A stretch of DNA of 64,000 nt from Flavobacterium xueshanense (lineage in GTDB: Bacteria; Bacteroidota; Bacteroidia; Flavobacteriales; Flavobacteriaceae). This document shows positions 7,782-15,834 of this stretch, one piece after another. Under the pieces are notes generated by a model, which worked only from the letters and a program-made list of their open reading frames with translations, did not search any database and had not been told where the DNA came from. The translations under genes and the position numbers were made by a program. Within the stretch, counting starts at the first letter, position 1. The number at the start of each line of letters is the position of its first letter. The stretch is from NCBI RefSeq assembly GCF_900112975.1, contig NZ_FONQ01000008.1:1-64000 (forward strand), read 5' to 3'.

Positions 7782-10202
7782 ATGAAAAAGTACAAACACA
7801 TCCTGTTTTTCAATCAAATTGGTATTGAATCCCTTAGCAAAGTTGGAGGCAAAAACGCCTCTCTTGGCGAAATGTACAATCAGCTCAATCCAATTGGCAT
7901 CGTCATTCCAAACGGATTTGCAGTTACCGCCGAAGCATACCGATTATTCCGCAAAGAAAATAATCTGGAACAGCCGCTTCAAGAGTTGTTGATGTCATTG
8001 GATACTAAAGACTATTCAAATCTTTCTTTCATTGGAGAAAAAGCCAGAAATCTTATTTTATCAGCCACCATTCCGGAGGAGACTCGTGCTGAAATTGAGC
8101 TCGCTTACCAATCGCTTGGCGAACAATGCGGCACAAGCACTCTAGATGTGGCGGTTCGAAGCAGCGCTACTTCGGAGGATTTACCTACCGCCAGTTTTGC
8201 CGGAAGAATGGAATCATTTTTGAACATTAACGGAGCACAACAATTGCTCGAAGCCATTCGCCGGTGTTATGCATCCTTATTTACAGACCGCGCCATAAAA
8301 TACCGTTATGATATGGATTTTGCCAAATTAGATATTGCAATTTCCGTTGGTGTGCAACAAATGGTGCGGAGTGATAAAGCATCTTCAGGCGTTGCCTTTA
8401 CCATAGATCCGGACAGCGGTTTCGAAAATACTATTATCATAAATGGCTGCTGGGGATTGGGTGAAAATATTGTTCAGGGAACCGTTACACCGGATGAATG
8501 GATGATTTTTAAGCCAACTTTAGAAAACTCGGATTTGAATCCAATGCTGAAAAAACAATGCGGCAGAAAAGAGTTCACGATGATTTATTCCGATACATCA
8601 GAAAGTAGCTCAGCAGAAAACACCATTGTAAATACCGAAACGACTTTGGAAAAACAAAACCAATTTTCCTTAACAGATAAAGAAGTCATCCAACTATCCC
8701 AATGGTGCGTTAAAATTGAAAAACATTATCAGAAACCAATGGATATTGAATGGGCAAAAGACGGTTTGAATAACGAATTGTTCATTGTTCAGGCACGTCC
8801 GGAAACCGTTCACGGAAAAGGAAATAAGCAGGTTCGGGAGATATACACATTGAAAGAAAAAAGCACGCTTTTGACTAAAGGAATAGCTCTTGGCGATAAA
8901 ATTGCTTCAGGTAAAGCCCGAATCTTGAACAATCCGCAAGAGGGTGCTTTGTTGCAAAACGGAGAAATCATAGTCACTGATTTGACTAATCCGGACTGGG
9001 ATCCCATTATGAAAAGAGCTTCGGCGATTATTACCAACAAAGGCGGACGCACCAGCCATGCCGCCATTGTCGCCCGAGAATTGGGAACTGTTGCGGTGGT
9101 GGGTTGTGGAGATGCGACCGCAACAATACAAAACGGGCAGGAAATCACAGTGTCCTGTTCCGAGGGCAAAGTAGGCAATATTTATGACGGGAAATTGAAA
9201 TGGGAAATAACAGAACAGGATTTCAGTAAACTTGAAATGCCTAAAACAGATCCGATGCTAATTCTTGCTGATCCCGAAAGAGCCTTTGAATTAAGCCATT
9301 ACCCCAATCAGGGTGTGGGTTTGATGCGGATGGAATTTGCGATTTCGAATACTATCAAAATTCATCCTCTGGCGTTGTGCGAACCTGAAAAAATAAGGGA
9401 TGAGGATGTAAAATTGGAAATAGCGGCATTGACAATCGGATATGAAGATCCTAAAAAATATTTCGTTGACAAACTCGCCGAAGCCGTAGCTATTGTGGCA
9501 GCTGCTTTCTATCCAAAAGAGGTCATTGTGCGTATGAGTGATTTTAAAAGCAACGAATACGCCAACCTCATCGGAGGGAAATATTTTGAGCCTGATGAAG
9601 AAAATCCAATGATTGGCTTTCGGGGCGCTTCGCGTTATTACAGTGATTTCTATCGAAAGGGTTTTGCCTTGGAGTGCGAAGCTATGAAAAAAGTACGCAA
9701 CGAAATGGGACTTCACAATGTAAAACTGATGATTCCATTTTGCCGCACGATCGAAGAAGGTGAACGTGTATTGGCCGAAATGGCTAAAAATGGTTTGGTA
9801 CAAGGCATCAACGGATTGCAAGTTTATGTTATGATTGAAATCCCAAGCAATGTATTGATGGCGGATGATTTTGCAAAACTCTTTGATGGTTTTTCTATTG
9901 GTTCCAATGATTTAACCCAGCTCACTTTGGGGCTGGATCGCGATTCGGCATTAGTGAGTTACTTGTTTAGCGAAGAAAATCCTGCTGTCAAAGCGTTAAT
10001 AAAAGAAACCATTAGGGTGGCGAAACGTAATGAAATAAAAGTGGGACTATGTGGACAAGCACCAAGCGATATCCCTGAATTCGCCACGTTTTTAGTAAAT
10101 GAAGGCATTGACAGTATCTCTTTTAACCCAGATGCTTTGATAAAAGGAATCGAAAATATTTTGGAAGCAGAACAAAAAACAAAAAGAAAAATCATAGTCT
10201 AA
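7782..10202 (+). CDS. ppsA: Phosphoenolpyruvate synthase
   Basis: Converts pyruvate, ATP and water to phosphoenolpyruvate, AMP and phosphate, the entry to gluconeogenesis from pyruvate or lactate. The 806-residue chain matches the family length. The N-terminal ATP-grasp part starts with 'KVGGKNASLGEM' and has 'VRSSATSEDLPTASFAG'. The central swivelling domain carries the phospho-histidine H426 in 'GGRTSHAAIVARELG'. The C-terminal TIM barrel has 'GSNDLTQLTLGLDRDS' and the catalytic cysteine C757 in 'GLCGQAPSD'. All key residues are present. The ruined D-lactate dehydrogenase and SDR genes downstream suggest it once sat in a fermentation/stress cluster. The ATG start is preceded by an A-rich stretch. 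Confidence 0.95.
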   Translation: MKKYKHILFFNQIGIESLSKVGGKNASLGEMYNQLNPIGIVIPNGFAVTAEAYRLFRKENNLEQPLQELLMSLDTKDYSNLSFIGEKARNLILSATIPEETRAEIELAYQSLGEQCGTSTLDVAVRSSATSEDLPTASFAGRMESFLNINGAQQLLEAIRRCYASLFTDRAIKYRYDMDFAKLDIAISVGVQQMVRSDKASSGVAFTIDPDSGFENTIIINGCWGLGENIVQGTVTPDEWMIFKPTLENSDLNPMLKKQCGRKEFTMIYSDTSESSSAENTIVNTETTLEKQNQFSLTDKEVIQLSQWCVKIEKHYQKPMDIEWAKDGLNNELFIVQARPETVHGKGNKQVREIYTLKEKSTLLTKGIALGDKIASGKARILNNPQEGALLQNGEIIVTDLTNPDWDPIMKRASAIITNKGGRTSHAAIVARELGTVAVVGCGDATATIQNGQEITVSCSEGKVGNIYDGKLKWEITEQDFSKLEMPKTDPMLILADPERAFELSHYPNQGVGLMRMEFAISNTIKIHPLALCEPEKIRDEDVKLEIAALTIGYEDPKKYFVDKLAEAVAIVAAAFYPKEVIVRMSDFKSNEYANLIGGKYFEPDEENPMIGFRGASRYYSDFYRKGFALECEAMKKVRNEMGLHNVKLMIPFCRTIEEGERVLAEMAKNGLVQGINGLQVYVMIEIPSNVLMADDFAKLFDGFSIGSNDLTQLTLGLDRDSALVSYLFSEENPAVKALIKETIRVAKRNEIKVGLCGQAPSDIPEFATFLVNEGIDSISFNPDALIKGIENILEAEQKTKRKIIV

Positions 10203-10214
10203 GAAAACCAAATC

Positions 10215-10970
10215 ATGGAAACAATATTCAAGAACAAAGTGGCATTAGTAACCGGTGGTTGTTAGGGAATTGGCAAATCCACGGCACTAACTTTCACCAA
10301 AAAAAGAGCCAAAGTAGCCGTAGCAGACTGGAAAGAAAATGATGAAATGGTAAACCTTATCAAATAATTAGGCGGTGAAGCCATTTTTATTAAATGCAAC
10401 GTTTTAAAAACCGATGAAGTGAACGCAATGATTGCGCAAACGATTGCCGCATTTGGCGGAATGGATTATGCGTTCAACAATGCCGGAATCGAGGGTGCGT
10501 CTGCTTCTACCCAAGATTGTTCGGAGGAAAATTGAGATAAAACTATTAGCATAAATCTAAAAGGAATTTGCCTCTGCATGAAATATCAAATTCCCGAAAT
10601 ACGCTAACAAGGCAAAGGAGCCATTATCAACTATGCCTCTGTAGCCGGAATGGTTGGTTTTGCAGAACTACCGGTTTACGTGGCTTCTAAAAATGGCATT
10701 GTGGGATTTACAAAAACCACTACTTTAGAATGTGCTACTCAAGGAATCCGAGTAAATTTAATGTGTCCTAGCTTTATTTAAACACCAATGATTGATCGAC
10801 TGGCCGGAAAAGCAAAAGAAGGTATTGAGCGATTTAATGGTTTTAAACCCATCGGGCGTTTTGGTCTTCCGGAAGAAATAGCCAATACAGTGGTTTGGAT
10901 GTGCTCAGATGAAGCGTCTTTTGTAACCAGACATGTGATGGCAGTAGATAGCGGATTTACACCACAGTAA
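10215..10970 (+). pseudogene. SDR-family oxidoreductase with five in-frame stops
   Basis: A complete short-chain dehydrogenase reading frame can be followed from the ATG to the natural stop without any frameshift, but it contains five internal stops: TAG at codon 17 in the nucleotide-binding motif (expected TGxxxGIG), then TAA after 'NLIK', TGA after 'CSEEN', TAA after 'PEIR' and TAA after 'PSFI'. The remaining landmarks are those of an active enzyme: 'NNAG', the Ser in 'NYASVAG', the YxxxK pair in 'YVASKNG' and a 'TPMIDR' tail. At least three stops are one transition away from the expected codon (Gln twice, Trp once). It begins 12 bases after ppsA, so it was probably co-transcribed. Only the last 60 codons remain as an open frame (10788-10970). 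Confidence 0.88.
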
Positions 10971-11167
10971 TTTTATATGGTATTCAAAAACATTCCAAAA
11001 TGAAAAGTATAAGCCTTTGTTGTTACTGCTTATCTTTTTCTAAAAAATAAATTAAAAACCAAAACTAAGTCCCTTTTGCGACAGCAAGAATTTAGTACTT
11101 ATGAGCCCATCGACAACCTGATGTAAACCCAAAATAAATTAGAAACTACATAAAGAAAAAAAGCTAA

Positions 11168-11461
11168 CTATTTAAATCAACCCACCTGGAAAACACACCT
11201 TTTTATTGTCAAAGTTGCGGAGTGCCACTGACTACAGAAGACATCAAAGGAACCGAAAATAACGGTCAGAAAACAAATGACTATTGTAAATATTGTTATA
11301 AGGACATTCACTTTAAAAAACCAGATATGAACTTGGAACAAATGAAAAATACCGTAAAAATGCATATGGAGAAAAAAAATCTTCCTAATTTTATGATTCA
11401 AAAAGCACCAAATATTTTACCCGTTTTGAAACGCTGGAAAAACATACAATTTTTGATTTAA
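11168..11461 (+). pseudogene. Putative zinc-ribbon protein without a usable start
   Basis: A small protein of the putative zinc-ribbon type. The frame reads 'TPFYCQSCGVPL', then 'YCKYCYKD', giving a CxxC...CxxC four-cysteine site, and ends 'NFMIQKAPNILPVLKRWK'. The frame is open from 11168, but there is no ATG, GTG or TTG before the first cysteine pair. The first GTG (11222) lies inside the zinc site and would remove one CxxC. The expected start has therefore been lost, or a rare CTG (11186) is used. It lies among other broken genes, so I treat it as decayed. Function is unknown; proteins of this kind are small cytoplasmic zinc binders. Confidence 0.6.
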
Positions 11462-11629
11462 TTCCTAATCACTTTGCATCACGGACAATAGTATCGGGTA
11501 AATAATGTTTACGCATCGGAAGATTTATTTAAATAAAGTTTTACAAAGCAATGAAAATGATGAAAGTATTTTCTTGATGAACGAAAATTTGAGTTAGAAA
11601 ATGAGAATATCGGATAAAAGAAAAAATGG

Positions 11630-11741
11630 ATAAATAAGCAGAGGAATACGCTAAAAAAAATAAATCAAAATTCCGGAAGAAGATTATGCTACAATCTCCA
11701 AATTACATGAACTGACGGCTTACAATAAAAATAAAAAATGA
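11630..11741 (+). pseudogene. Unrecognised gene remnant
   Basis: Between the zinc-ribbon remnant and the D-lactate dehydrogenase remnant lies a stretch that looks like decayed coding DNA. The last part can be read as 'KIPEEDYATISKLHELTAYN' ending in TGA at about 11741, with a frame change and stops just before it. I do not recognise the family. The part from 11462 to 11630 gives only short frames in all directions. Confidence 0.3.
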
Positions 11742-11742
11742 T

Positions 11743-12183
11743 AAAGTAAAAGTATTAGTCTACAGCATCTTTGGCTTTGATAAACCATTTATGGAAAAAG
11801 CAGCACATGGAAATCATAAATTGGTTTTTACGGAGCAGCATTTGAATGAAAATACGGCACACTTGGCCCAAGGATTTGATGCCGTTTCGCTTTTCACTTC
11901 GGATGTGGCTTCAGAAACGGTTTTGCAAAAACGCTACACCTCGGTGTTAAATATATTGCGCTGGGGGCTGTGCACTCAGATTTTATTGATGTTCCAAGGG
12001 CAAAAGCTCTGGCGATAAAAGTGGCAAATATCCCCATGCATTCACCTTATTCGGTTGCTAAACATGCTGTTGGTTTGGTATTGGCACTCAACGAGAAACT
12101 CGTTTTTGGGCAGCGATTAATGGAAATTGGAGATTACCGAATGGATCATTTAGTCGGTTTTGATTTGCATGGAAAAACTCATC
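11743..12183 (+). pseudogene. D-lactate (2-hydroxyacid) dehydrogenase, 5' half only
   Basis: Reads as the N-terminal part of an NAD-dependent D-lactate dehydrogenase: 'VLVYSIFGFDKPFMEKAA', 'FTEQHLNENTAHLAQGFDAV', then after a frameshift near 11932 'DFIDVPRAKAL', 'ANIPMHSPYSVAKHAVGLV' and 'GFDLHGKT'. The start codon is out of frame: an ATG at 11738 is followed within four codons by TAA, while homology begins at 11743. The frame stops where the Rossmann motif (expected GxxGxG) should begin, because the sequence jumps into an M50 protease gene near 12180. The enzyme would reduce pyruvate to D-lactate; this copy cannot make a functional protein. Confidence 0.8.
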
Positions 12184-12925
12184 ACCATTCCCAATACTTC
12201 TGAACAACTGATGGCAGAATTATCTAATGGTGTCAATGCCTATAATTTTTTCTAAATTTCTTTTTAGTCAATTTCTGGCTGGTGCTTTTTAATTTAATTC
12301 CAGCGTTTCCGTAGGATGGCGGCCGCATTTTACGTGCTTTTTTATCCTTTCGGATGAGCGCCATATAGCTACCCGAATATCGGCAAGGATTGGTCAATTT
12401 CTAGCTTTAGATTTTATACTTTTTGGTTTTTTTATCTCACCTATTTTAATTTTTATTGGTATTTTTGCAATTATTGGGGCTCAGATGGAAGCGGATTATA
12501 CCGAATCAAAATTCATGCTAAAAGGATTTAAAGTCCACGATGTAGTAATGAAAGACTATCCAAAAATTGATGCCAATGCAACCGTAAAATCTGCCGTAGC
12601 ATTAGTTTTGGACAGCCAAAACAATAATTTTTTAATCATGGAAGAAGGGACACCAGTAAGAACACTAAATAGCGATCAAATCATAATGGCACTCTCCAAA
12701 AAAGGCGAAGAGGAATTTATTTATAATGTGATGGATCGGAATTTAATTTTTATCGATGCAAATTCGCTTCTGGAAAATGTTTTTGAACTGATACAACTCA
12801 ATAAATCAAGGTTAATGCTCGTTATCGAAAATAATGAAATGGTCGGAACTTTGGACATCGGAAATCTAATGGAATTTATTTTGATAAATGAGATTACAAT
12901 AAATAAAGTGCATGATAAAAACTAA
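12176..12925 (+). pseudogene. M50 site-2-protease-like gene, 3' part, decayed
   Basis: The 3' part of an intramembrane zinc metalloprotease of the M50 family with a C-terminal CBS region. Reading across frames gives 'ITIPNTSEQLMAELSNGVNA', a frameshift near 12250, 'NFFLVNFWLVLFNLIPAFP', a TAG where Met is expected, 'DGGRILRA' (this block holds the third zinc ligand Asp), another frameshift near 12364, 'TRISARIGQFLAL', and then an open frame to the natural stop. The 5' half with the HExxH motif is absent: the D-lactate dehydrogenase fragment is joined directly to it. A deletion between two once-separate genes is the simplest explanation. Confidence 0.78.
12485..12925 (+). CDS. CBS-domain remnant ORF (tail of the M50 gene)
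   Basis: The last 146 codons of the broken M50 gene remain open from an ATG at 12485. They begin with the membrane-proximal 'MEADYTESKFMLKGF' and contain two CBS motifs ('VHDVVMKDYPKIDANATVKS' and 'IYNVMDRNLIFIDANSLLEN'), which in intact proteins bind adenine nucleotides and regulate the protease. If translated it would be a free soluble CBS pair without a catalytic domain. The stop overlaps the start of the next gene (ATG at 12912), so translation here may still serve coupling to that gene. It may be only a relic. Confidence 0.6.
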   Translation: MEADYTESKFMLKGFKVHDVVMKDYPKIDANATVKSAVALVLDSQNNNFLIMEEGTPVRTLNSDQIIMALSKKGEEEFIYNVMDRNLIFIDANSLLENVFELIQLNKSRLMLVIENNEMVGTLDIGNLMEFILINEITINKVHDKN

Positions 12926-14066
12926 CGATAGCTTTAATATTTCTAATAATCTGGAGCTGGTGTACAGTGGTGAAGATTATTTTTCCCGTTTAGAAGCTAT
13001 CATCCGGGAAGCACAATTTCAAATACACCTGCAAATGTATCTTTTTGAAAATGATGCAACGGGAAAAAGAATTGTCAACGCACTAAAAGAAGCCGCGCTC
13101 CGGAAAGTTGAAATTTACGTACTTTTGGATGGTTTGGGCTCTTTATCTTTTCCGTCAGAACTGCAAAAGGATCTGAAATATAGCGGCGTTAACATTCGTT
13201 TTTTTGCCCCTTTATTTTCAACGTATACTTTTTATCTCGGACGAAGATTGCATCGCAAAGTGGTTGTTGCTGATGCAAAAGTTGCGCTGGTTGGTGGCAT
13301 AAATATCGCTGATAAATACCGCGGTTCCGCCACAGAAAAACCTTGGCTGGACTACGCCGTCCAATTAAACGGAGAAATTGCCAAACCACTTCAACAGCTT
13401 TGTCATGATCTTTATTTTAAAAAAAGACAGCTGGGAAACAAAAAAATAAAATCTGCGTTTAATATCCAGCAAAATACTACCGTTCGCATCCTCCAAAATG
13501 ACTGGTTAAAAGGGAAAAACGAAATTTGTGATGGTTATATAAAATCCATTCGGCATGCCAAAAAGGAGATCATCATTGTAGGCAGTTATTTTCTTCCTGG
13601 AATCCGAATTATTCGAGCCTTAAAAAAAGCGTCTAAAAATAAAGTAGTCATCAAATTGATTCTCTCAGGAAAATCAGATCTACCGCTGACAAGACGGGCA
13701 ACTTGCTTTTTGTATGGCAAACTCCTCAGTTATAACATTGAATTATTCGAATGGAATGAATCCGTTTTACACGGAAAAGTTGCCGTTGTGGATGGCAATT
13801 GGTCAACAATTGGTTCCTTTAACCTGAATAATTTGAGTTCGTACGGAAGTCTGGAAATGAATGTTGAAATCCTTTCGGAAACCTTTTCAGTACGGTTTCA
13901 GACGCACCTCAACGAAATTATTTCGCAATGCCAAAGCATCACTCCGGAATCATTAAAAACCAAAACCACTATAATGACAAAGTTCATCAACTTGATGGCG
14001 TATGTCGTCACTAGAATCGTAGAATTAGTTGTTACTTATACTCCTTACAAACGGTTTTACAATTAA
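12912..14066 (+). CDS. Phospholipase D / cardiolipin-synthase-like protein
   Basis: A 384-residue member of the PLD superfamily with two HKD motifs: H114 in 'LHRKVVVADAKVALVGG' and H287 in 'LHGKVAVVDGNWSTIGS'. Both keep H, K and D and the downstream Gly-Gly/Gly-Ser-x-N residues, so the active site looks complete. Such proteins transfer phosphatidyl groups, for example in cardiolipin synthesis. The N-terminal transmembrane pair of classical cardiolipin synthases is missing; a hydrophobic segment lies near the C-terminus ('FINLMAYVVTRIVELVVTYT'). The start overlaps the preceding CBS frame by 14 bases. Despite decay on both sides this gene is intact. Confidence 0.87.
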   Translation: MIKTNDSFNISNNLELVYSGEDYFSRLEAIIREAQFQIHLQMYLFENDATGKRIVNALKEAALRKVEIYVLLDGLGSLSFPSELQKDLKYSGVNIRFFAPLFSTYTFYLGRRLHRKVVVADAKVALVGGINIADKYRGSATEKPWLDYAVQLNGEIAKPLQQLCHDLYFKKRQLGNKKIKSAFNIQQNTTVRILQNDWLKGKNEICDGYIKSIRHAKKEIIIVGSYFLPGIRIIRALKKASKNKVVIKLILSGKSDLPLTRRATCFLYGKLLSYNIELFEWNESVLHGKVAVVDGNWSTIGSFNLNNLSSYGSLEMNVEILSETFSVRFQTHLNEIISQCQSITPESLKTKTTIMTKFINLMAYVVTRIVELVVTYTPYKRFYN

Positions 14067-14247
14067 AAAAGAAGAATCCATTCTTGCGTTTCTAATTATA
14101 AAAACGGGTGTAAAGGGCAATTTAAAATTAAAACTAATTTTTTTAACAAATAATGCGGTCAATTCATTTTTTTTTGTAAATTTATAGTTGTAACGTATTA
14201 TATATTAATACATTATAAAAATTAGACGTTGATTATAATTTTTAAAA

Positions 14248-14373
14248 ATGGAACTATACCGATTTAAAACCCAAAAAAAAGAGGATTGGATCCAAAAGGA
14301 TTTTGAAAGACAAATCCCTAAATTGGACCGTAAAAAAATATTTATCCCTAATCAGGATGAACTGTTTTTTTAA
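14248..14373 (+). CDS. Small ORF (41 codons) upstream of the retron-like locus
   Basis: An ATG-started frame of 41 codons beginning 'MELYRFKTQKKEDWIQKDFE' and ending 'NQDELFF'. It is charged, lysine-rich and lacks a signal peptide or membrane segment. It lies 7 bases before the first arm of the candidate msr-msd region. I do not recognise it. It could be a small retron-associated protein, the remnant of a larger effector, or chance; its codon pattern and composition look coding-like. Confidence 0.4.
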   Translation: MELYRFKTQKKEDWIQKDFERQIPKLDRKKIFIPNQDELFF

Positions 14374-14380
14374 TTCATTT

Positions 14381-14512
14381 TTAAGAAGCAAATTTGTTAG
14401 CCAAGGTTATCAACGGAGCCGTGAGTCACTGTTCTGTAATTGAATGTTCTTTCAAGCACCAGGTTTAAAAGATTCTCCGCTGAGCTCCGAACTTTTAAAC
14501 CGGTTTTCTTAA
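14381..14512 (+). ncRNA. Candidate retron msr-msd region
   Basis: This stretch sits where retrons keep their non-coding RNA, directly before the reverse transcriptase. Visible features: a short inverted repeat TTAAGAA (14381-14387) and TTCTTAA (14506-14512) that could be the a1/a2 pair; a TTAGC at 14397-14401, the form around the branching G in some E. coli retrons; and a strong stem at 14462-14471/14492-14501 (GGTTTAAAAG pairs CTTTTAAACC) extended by ACC/GGT past a bulged A, as expected for an msd hairpin. A second possible outer pair is TGAGTCA (14422-14428) with TGACTCA (14549-14555). The 7-base pairs alone could arise by chance, so the boundaries are tentative. Confidence 0.5.
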
Positions 14513-14546
14513 TTGGGTTTAGGGACATAAATGTCCCTACCCCATT
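14511..14546 (+). other. Strong hairpin just before the retron RT
   Basis: TAGGGACAT (14520-14528) and ATGTCCCTA (14531-14539) pair perfectly around two bases, flanked by GGG (14515-14517) and CCC (14540-14542). No U-run follows, so it does not look like an intrinsic terminator. It may be a second stem of the msd region or a structure in the RT leader. Confidence 0.5.
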
Positions 14547-14680
14547 AATGACTCAACCTTATGGATTTTAAACATTAGGAAGAAACATTTATCAAGGAAT
14601 CCCGGAAATTAGGCTTTTCGCTCCCTAACATTCAGCGTTGTCTGGATTATGCCGAAGTTTTATTTTCGCATCAGGTTCCG

Positions 14681-15622
14681 GTGATTTACAATCCCACACA
14701 TCTATCGGCTCTTGTAGGTTACAAAAAAGAATACCTGAAAAAAGCATCGCTGTTTCCTAACTATTTTTACCGAGATTTTGAAGTTGCAAAAAAAAATGGA
14801 AGCAAACGACTTATATCTGAACCACTCCCCAGTTTGAAAGAAATCCAAATGTGGATTCTCAGAAACATACTGTATAAAGTGCCCATCAGCACTTTTGCGA
14901 AAGCATACAGACCAACAGTATCATTACTGGAGAACCTGAGATTTCATAAAAACCAACCCAAAGTTTTCACGCTGGATTTAGAAAATTTCTTTCCGTCAAT
15001 ACGCGTTGAAGCTGTAGAAAATGAATTTCTGGAATTGGGCTACTCCAGAATAATATCAAAACTCCTGTCCAGATTATGCACCAGAGATGGCAGTTTGCCT
15101 CAAGGAGCGCCCACGAGTCCCTATCTTTCAAATCTTGTTTTTAAAGTGGCCGATGCTGCAATTGCTGCGTATTGCAAAGAACATAAAATTCGCTATACCC
15201 GTTATGCGGACGACATGAGTTTTTCTGGCGATTTTGATGAGAATAAATTACTTCAAATAGTGACAGAAATTATTGAGAAAATGGGGCTTCGCATCAATGC
15301 CAAAAAAACCAAACTGATGACGCCCGATATGCGACAAACAGTTACTGGTGTTGTAGTTAATCAAAAACCGCAGGTAATTTTCCATGAACGCAATCAGTTG
15401 CGCCAGGCCTTATACTACATTCAAAAGTTTGGTTTTGAGGAACACCGCGAATACAAAGAAATTAATCAGAAGAATTATCTGGAACATTTGTTAGGAAAAA
15501 TAAATTTTGTGCTCCAAATAAATCCAAAAGACGCAGAATTCATAAAGTATAAAGCGCTACTTTTTGACTTGAAACACAAACAAGATTTAAAGACAATAGA
15601 AAACGAATTGTTTCCGATATAA
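14681..15622 (+). CDS. Retron-type reverse transcriptase, N-terminus interrupted
   Basis: An RNA-directed DNA polymerase that would copy the adjacent RNA into msDNA. Motifs: 'NLRFH', matching the retron NAxxH pattern; the first catalytic Asp in 'TLDLENFFPSI'; 'LPQGAPTSPYLSNL'; the active site YADD at 15203-15214; and 'TVTGVVVN', matching the retron VTG motif. From GTG 14681 it has 313 residues. Homology to retron RT N-termini extends further upstream: the frame runs from an ATG at 14561 ('MDFKH', TAG at 14576, then 'EETFIKESRKLGFSLPNIQ'), so the natural start is probably 14561 and codon 6 is a stop. No ATG or TTG lies between the stop and 14681. Without the first 40 residues activity is doubtful. 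No clear effector gene is adjacent. Confidence 0.85.
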   Translation: MIYNPTHLSALVGYKKEYLKKASLFPNYFYRDFEVAKKNGSKRLISEPLPSLKEIQMWILRNILYKVPISTFAKAYRPTVSLLENLRFHKNQPKVFTLDLENFFPSIRVEAVENEFLELGYSRIISKLLSRLCTRDGSLPQGAPTSPYLSNLVFKVADAAIAAYCKEHKIRYTRYADDMSFSGDFDENKLLQIVTEIIEKMGLRINAKKTKLMTPDMRQTVTGVVVNQKPQVIFHERNQLRQALYYIQKFGFEEHREYKEINQKNYLEHLLGKINFVLQINPKDAEFIKYKALLFDLKHKQDLKTIENELFPI

Positions 15623-15641
15623 AAATAAAAAAACCCATTTT

Positions 15642-15665
15642 AAAAGCTCCATTTTCGGAGCTTTT
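15642..15665 (+). terminator. Intrinsic terminator after the retron RT
   Basis: AAAAGCTCC (15642-15650) and GGAGCTTTT (15657-15665) form a 9-base stem with a 6-base loop, followed by T-rich sequence, 20 bases after the RT stop codon. Confidence 0.8.
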
Positions 15666-15725
15666 AATTTTTATAACGAACTATAATAAAACGCTTTATT
15701 GTTATTTTATCATCTAATAAATGAT

Positions 15726-15733
15726 TAAATTTG
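15726..15733 (+). promoter_or_regulatory. Bacteroidetes -7 box before yceI-like gene
   Basis: TAAATTTG matches the Bacteroidetes -7 consensus TAnnTTTG about 100 bases before the YceI-like start. The upstream TTG (15699-15701) is rather far away, so only the -7 box is convincing. Confidence 0.4.
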
Positions 15734-15834
15734 GTACACAAATTTTTTGAAAATAATGATTTTAGATGTCAGAATAAATTCGATTTGAAACTCCTTAACT
15801 GCTTTATAGAATATTTAAATTAAAAAAATAAGCC

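Noticed and set aside
8810..9178. Minus-strand ORFs inside ppsA (8810-9178, 8907-9131, 9291-9821, 9959-10195)
   Set aside because: They are antisense shadows of a strongly conserved coding region; none shows a family motif.
10215..10970. Stop-codon reassignment or recoding in the SDR gene
   Set aside because: All three stop codons appear inside it, while the neighbouring intact genes use TAA, TGA and TAG normally as ends. Pseudogene decay is simpler.
11000..11050. Short ORF MKSISLCCYCLSFSKK that also has a small Cys cluster
   Set aside because: Only three Cys, no promoter box, and the gene downstream is a zinc-ribbon remnant rather than a sulfur gene. It lies in decayed DNA and is probably chance.
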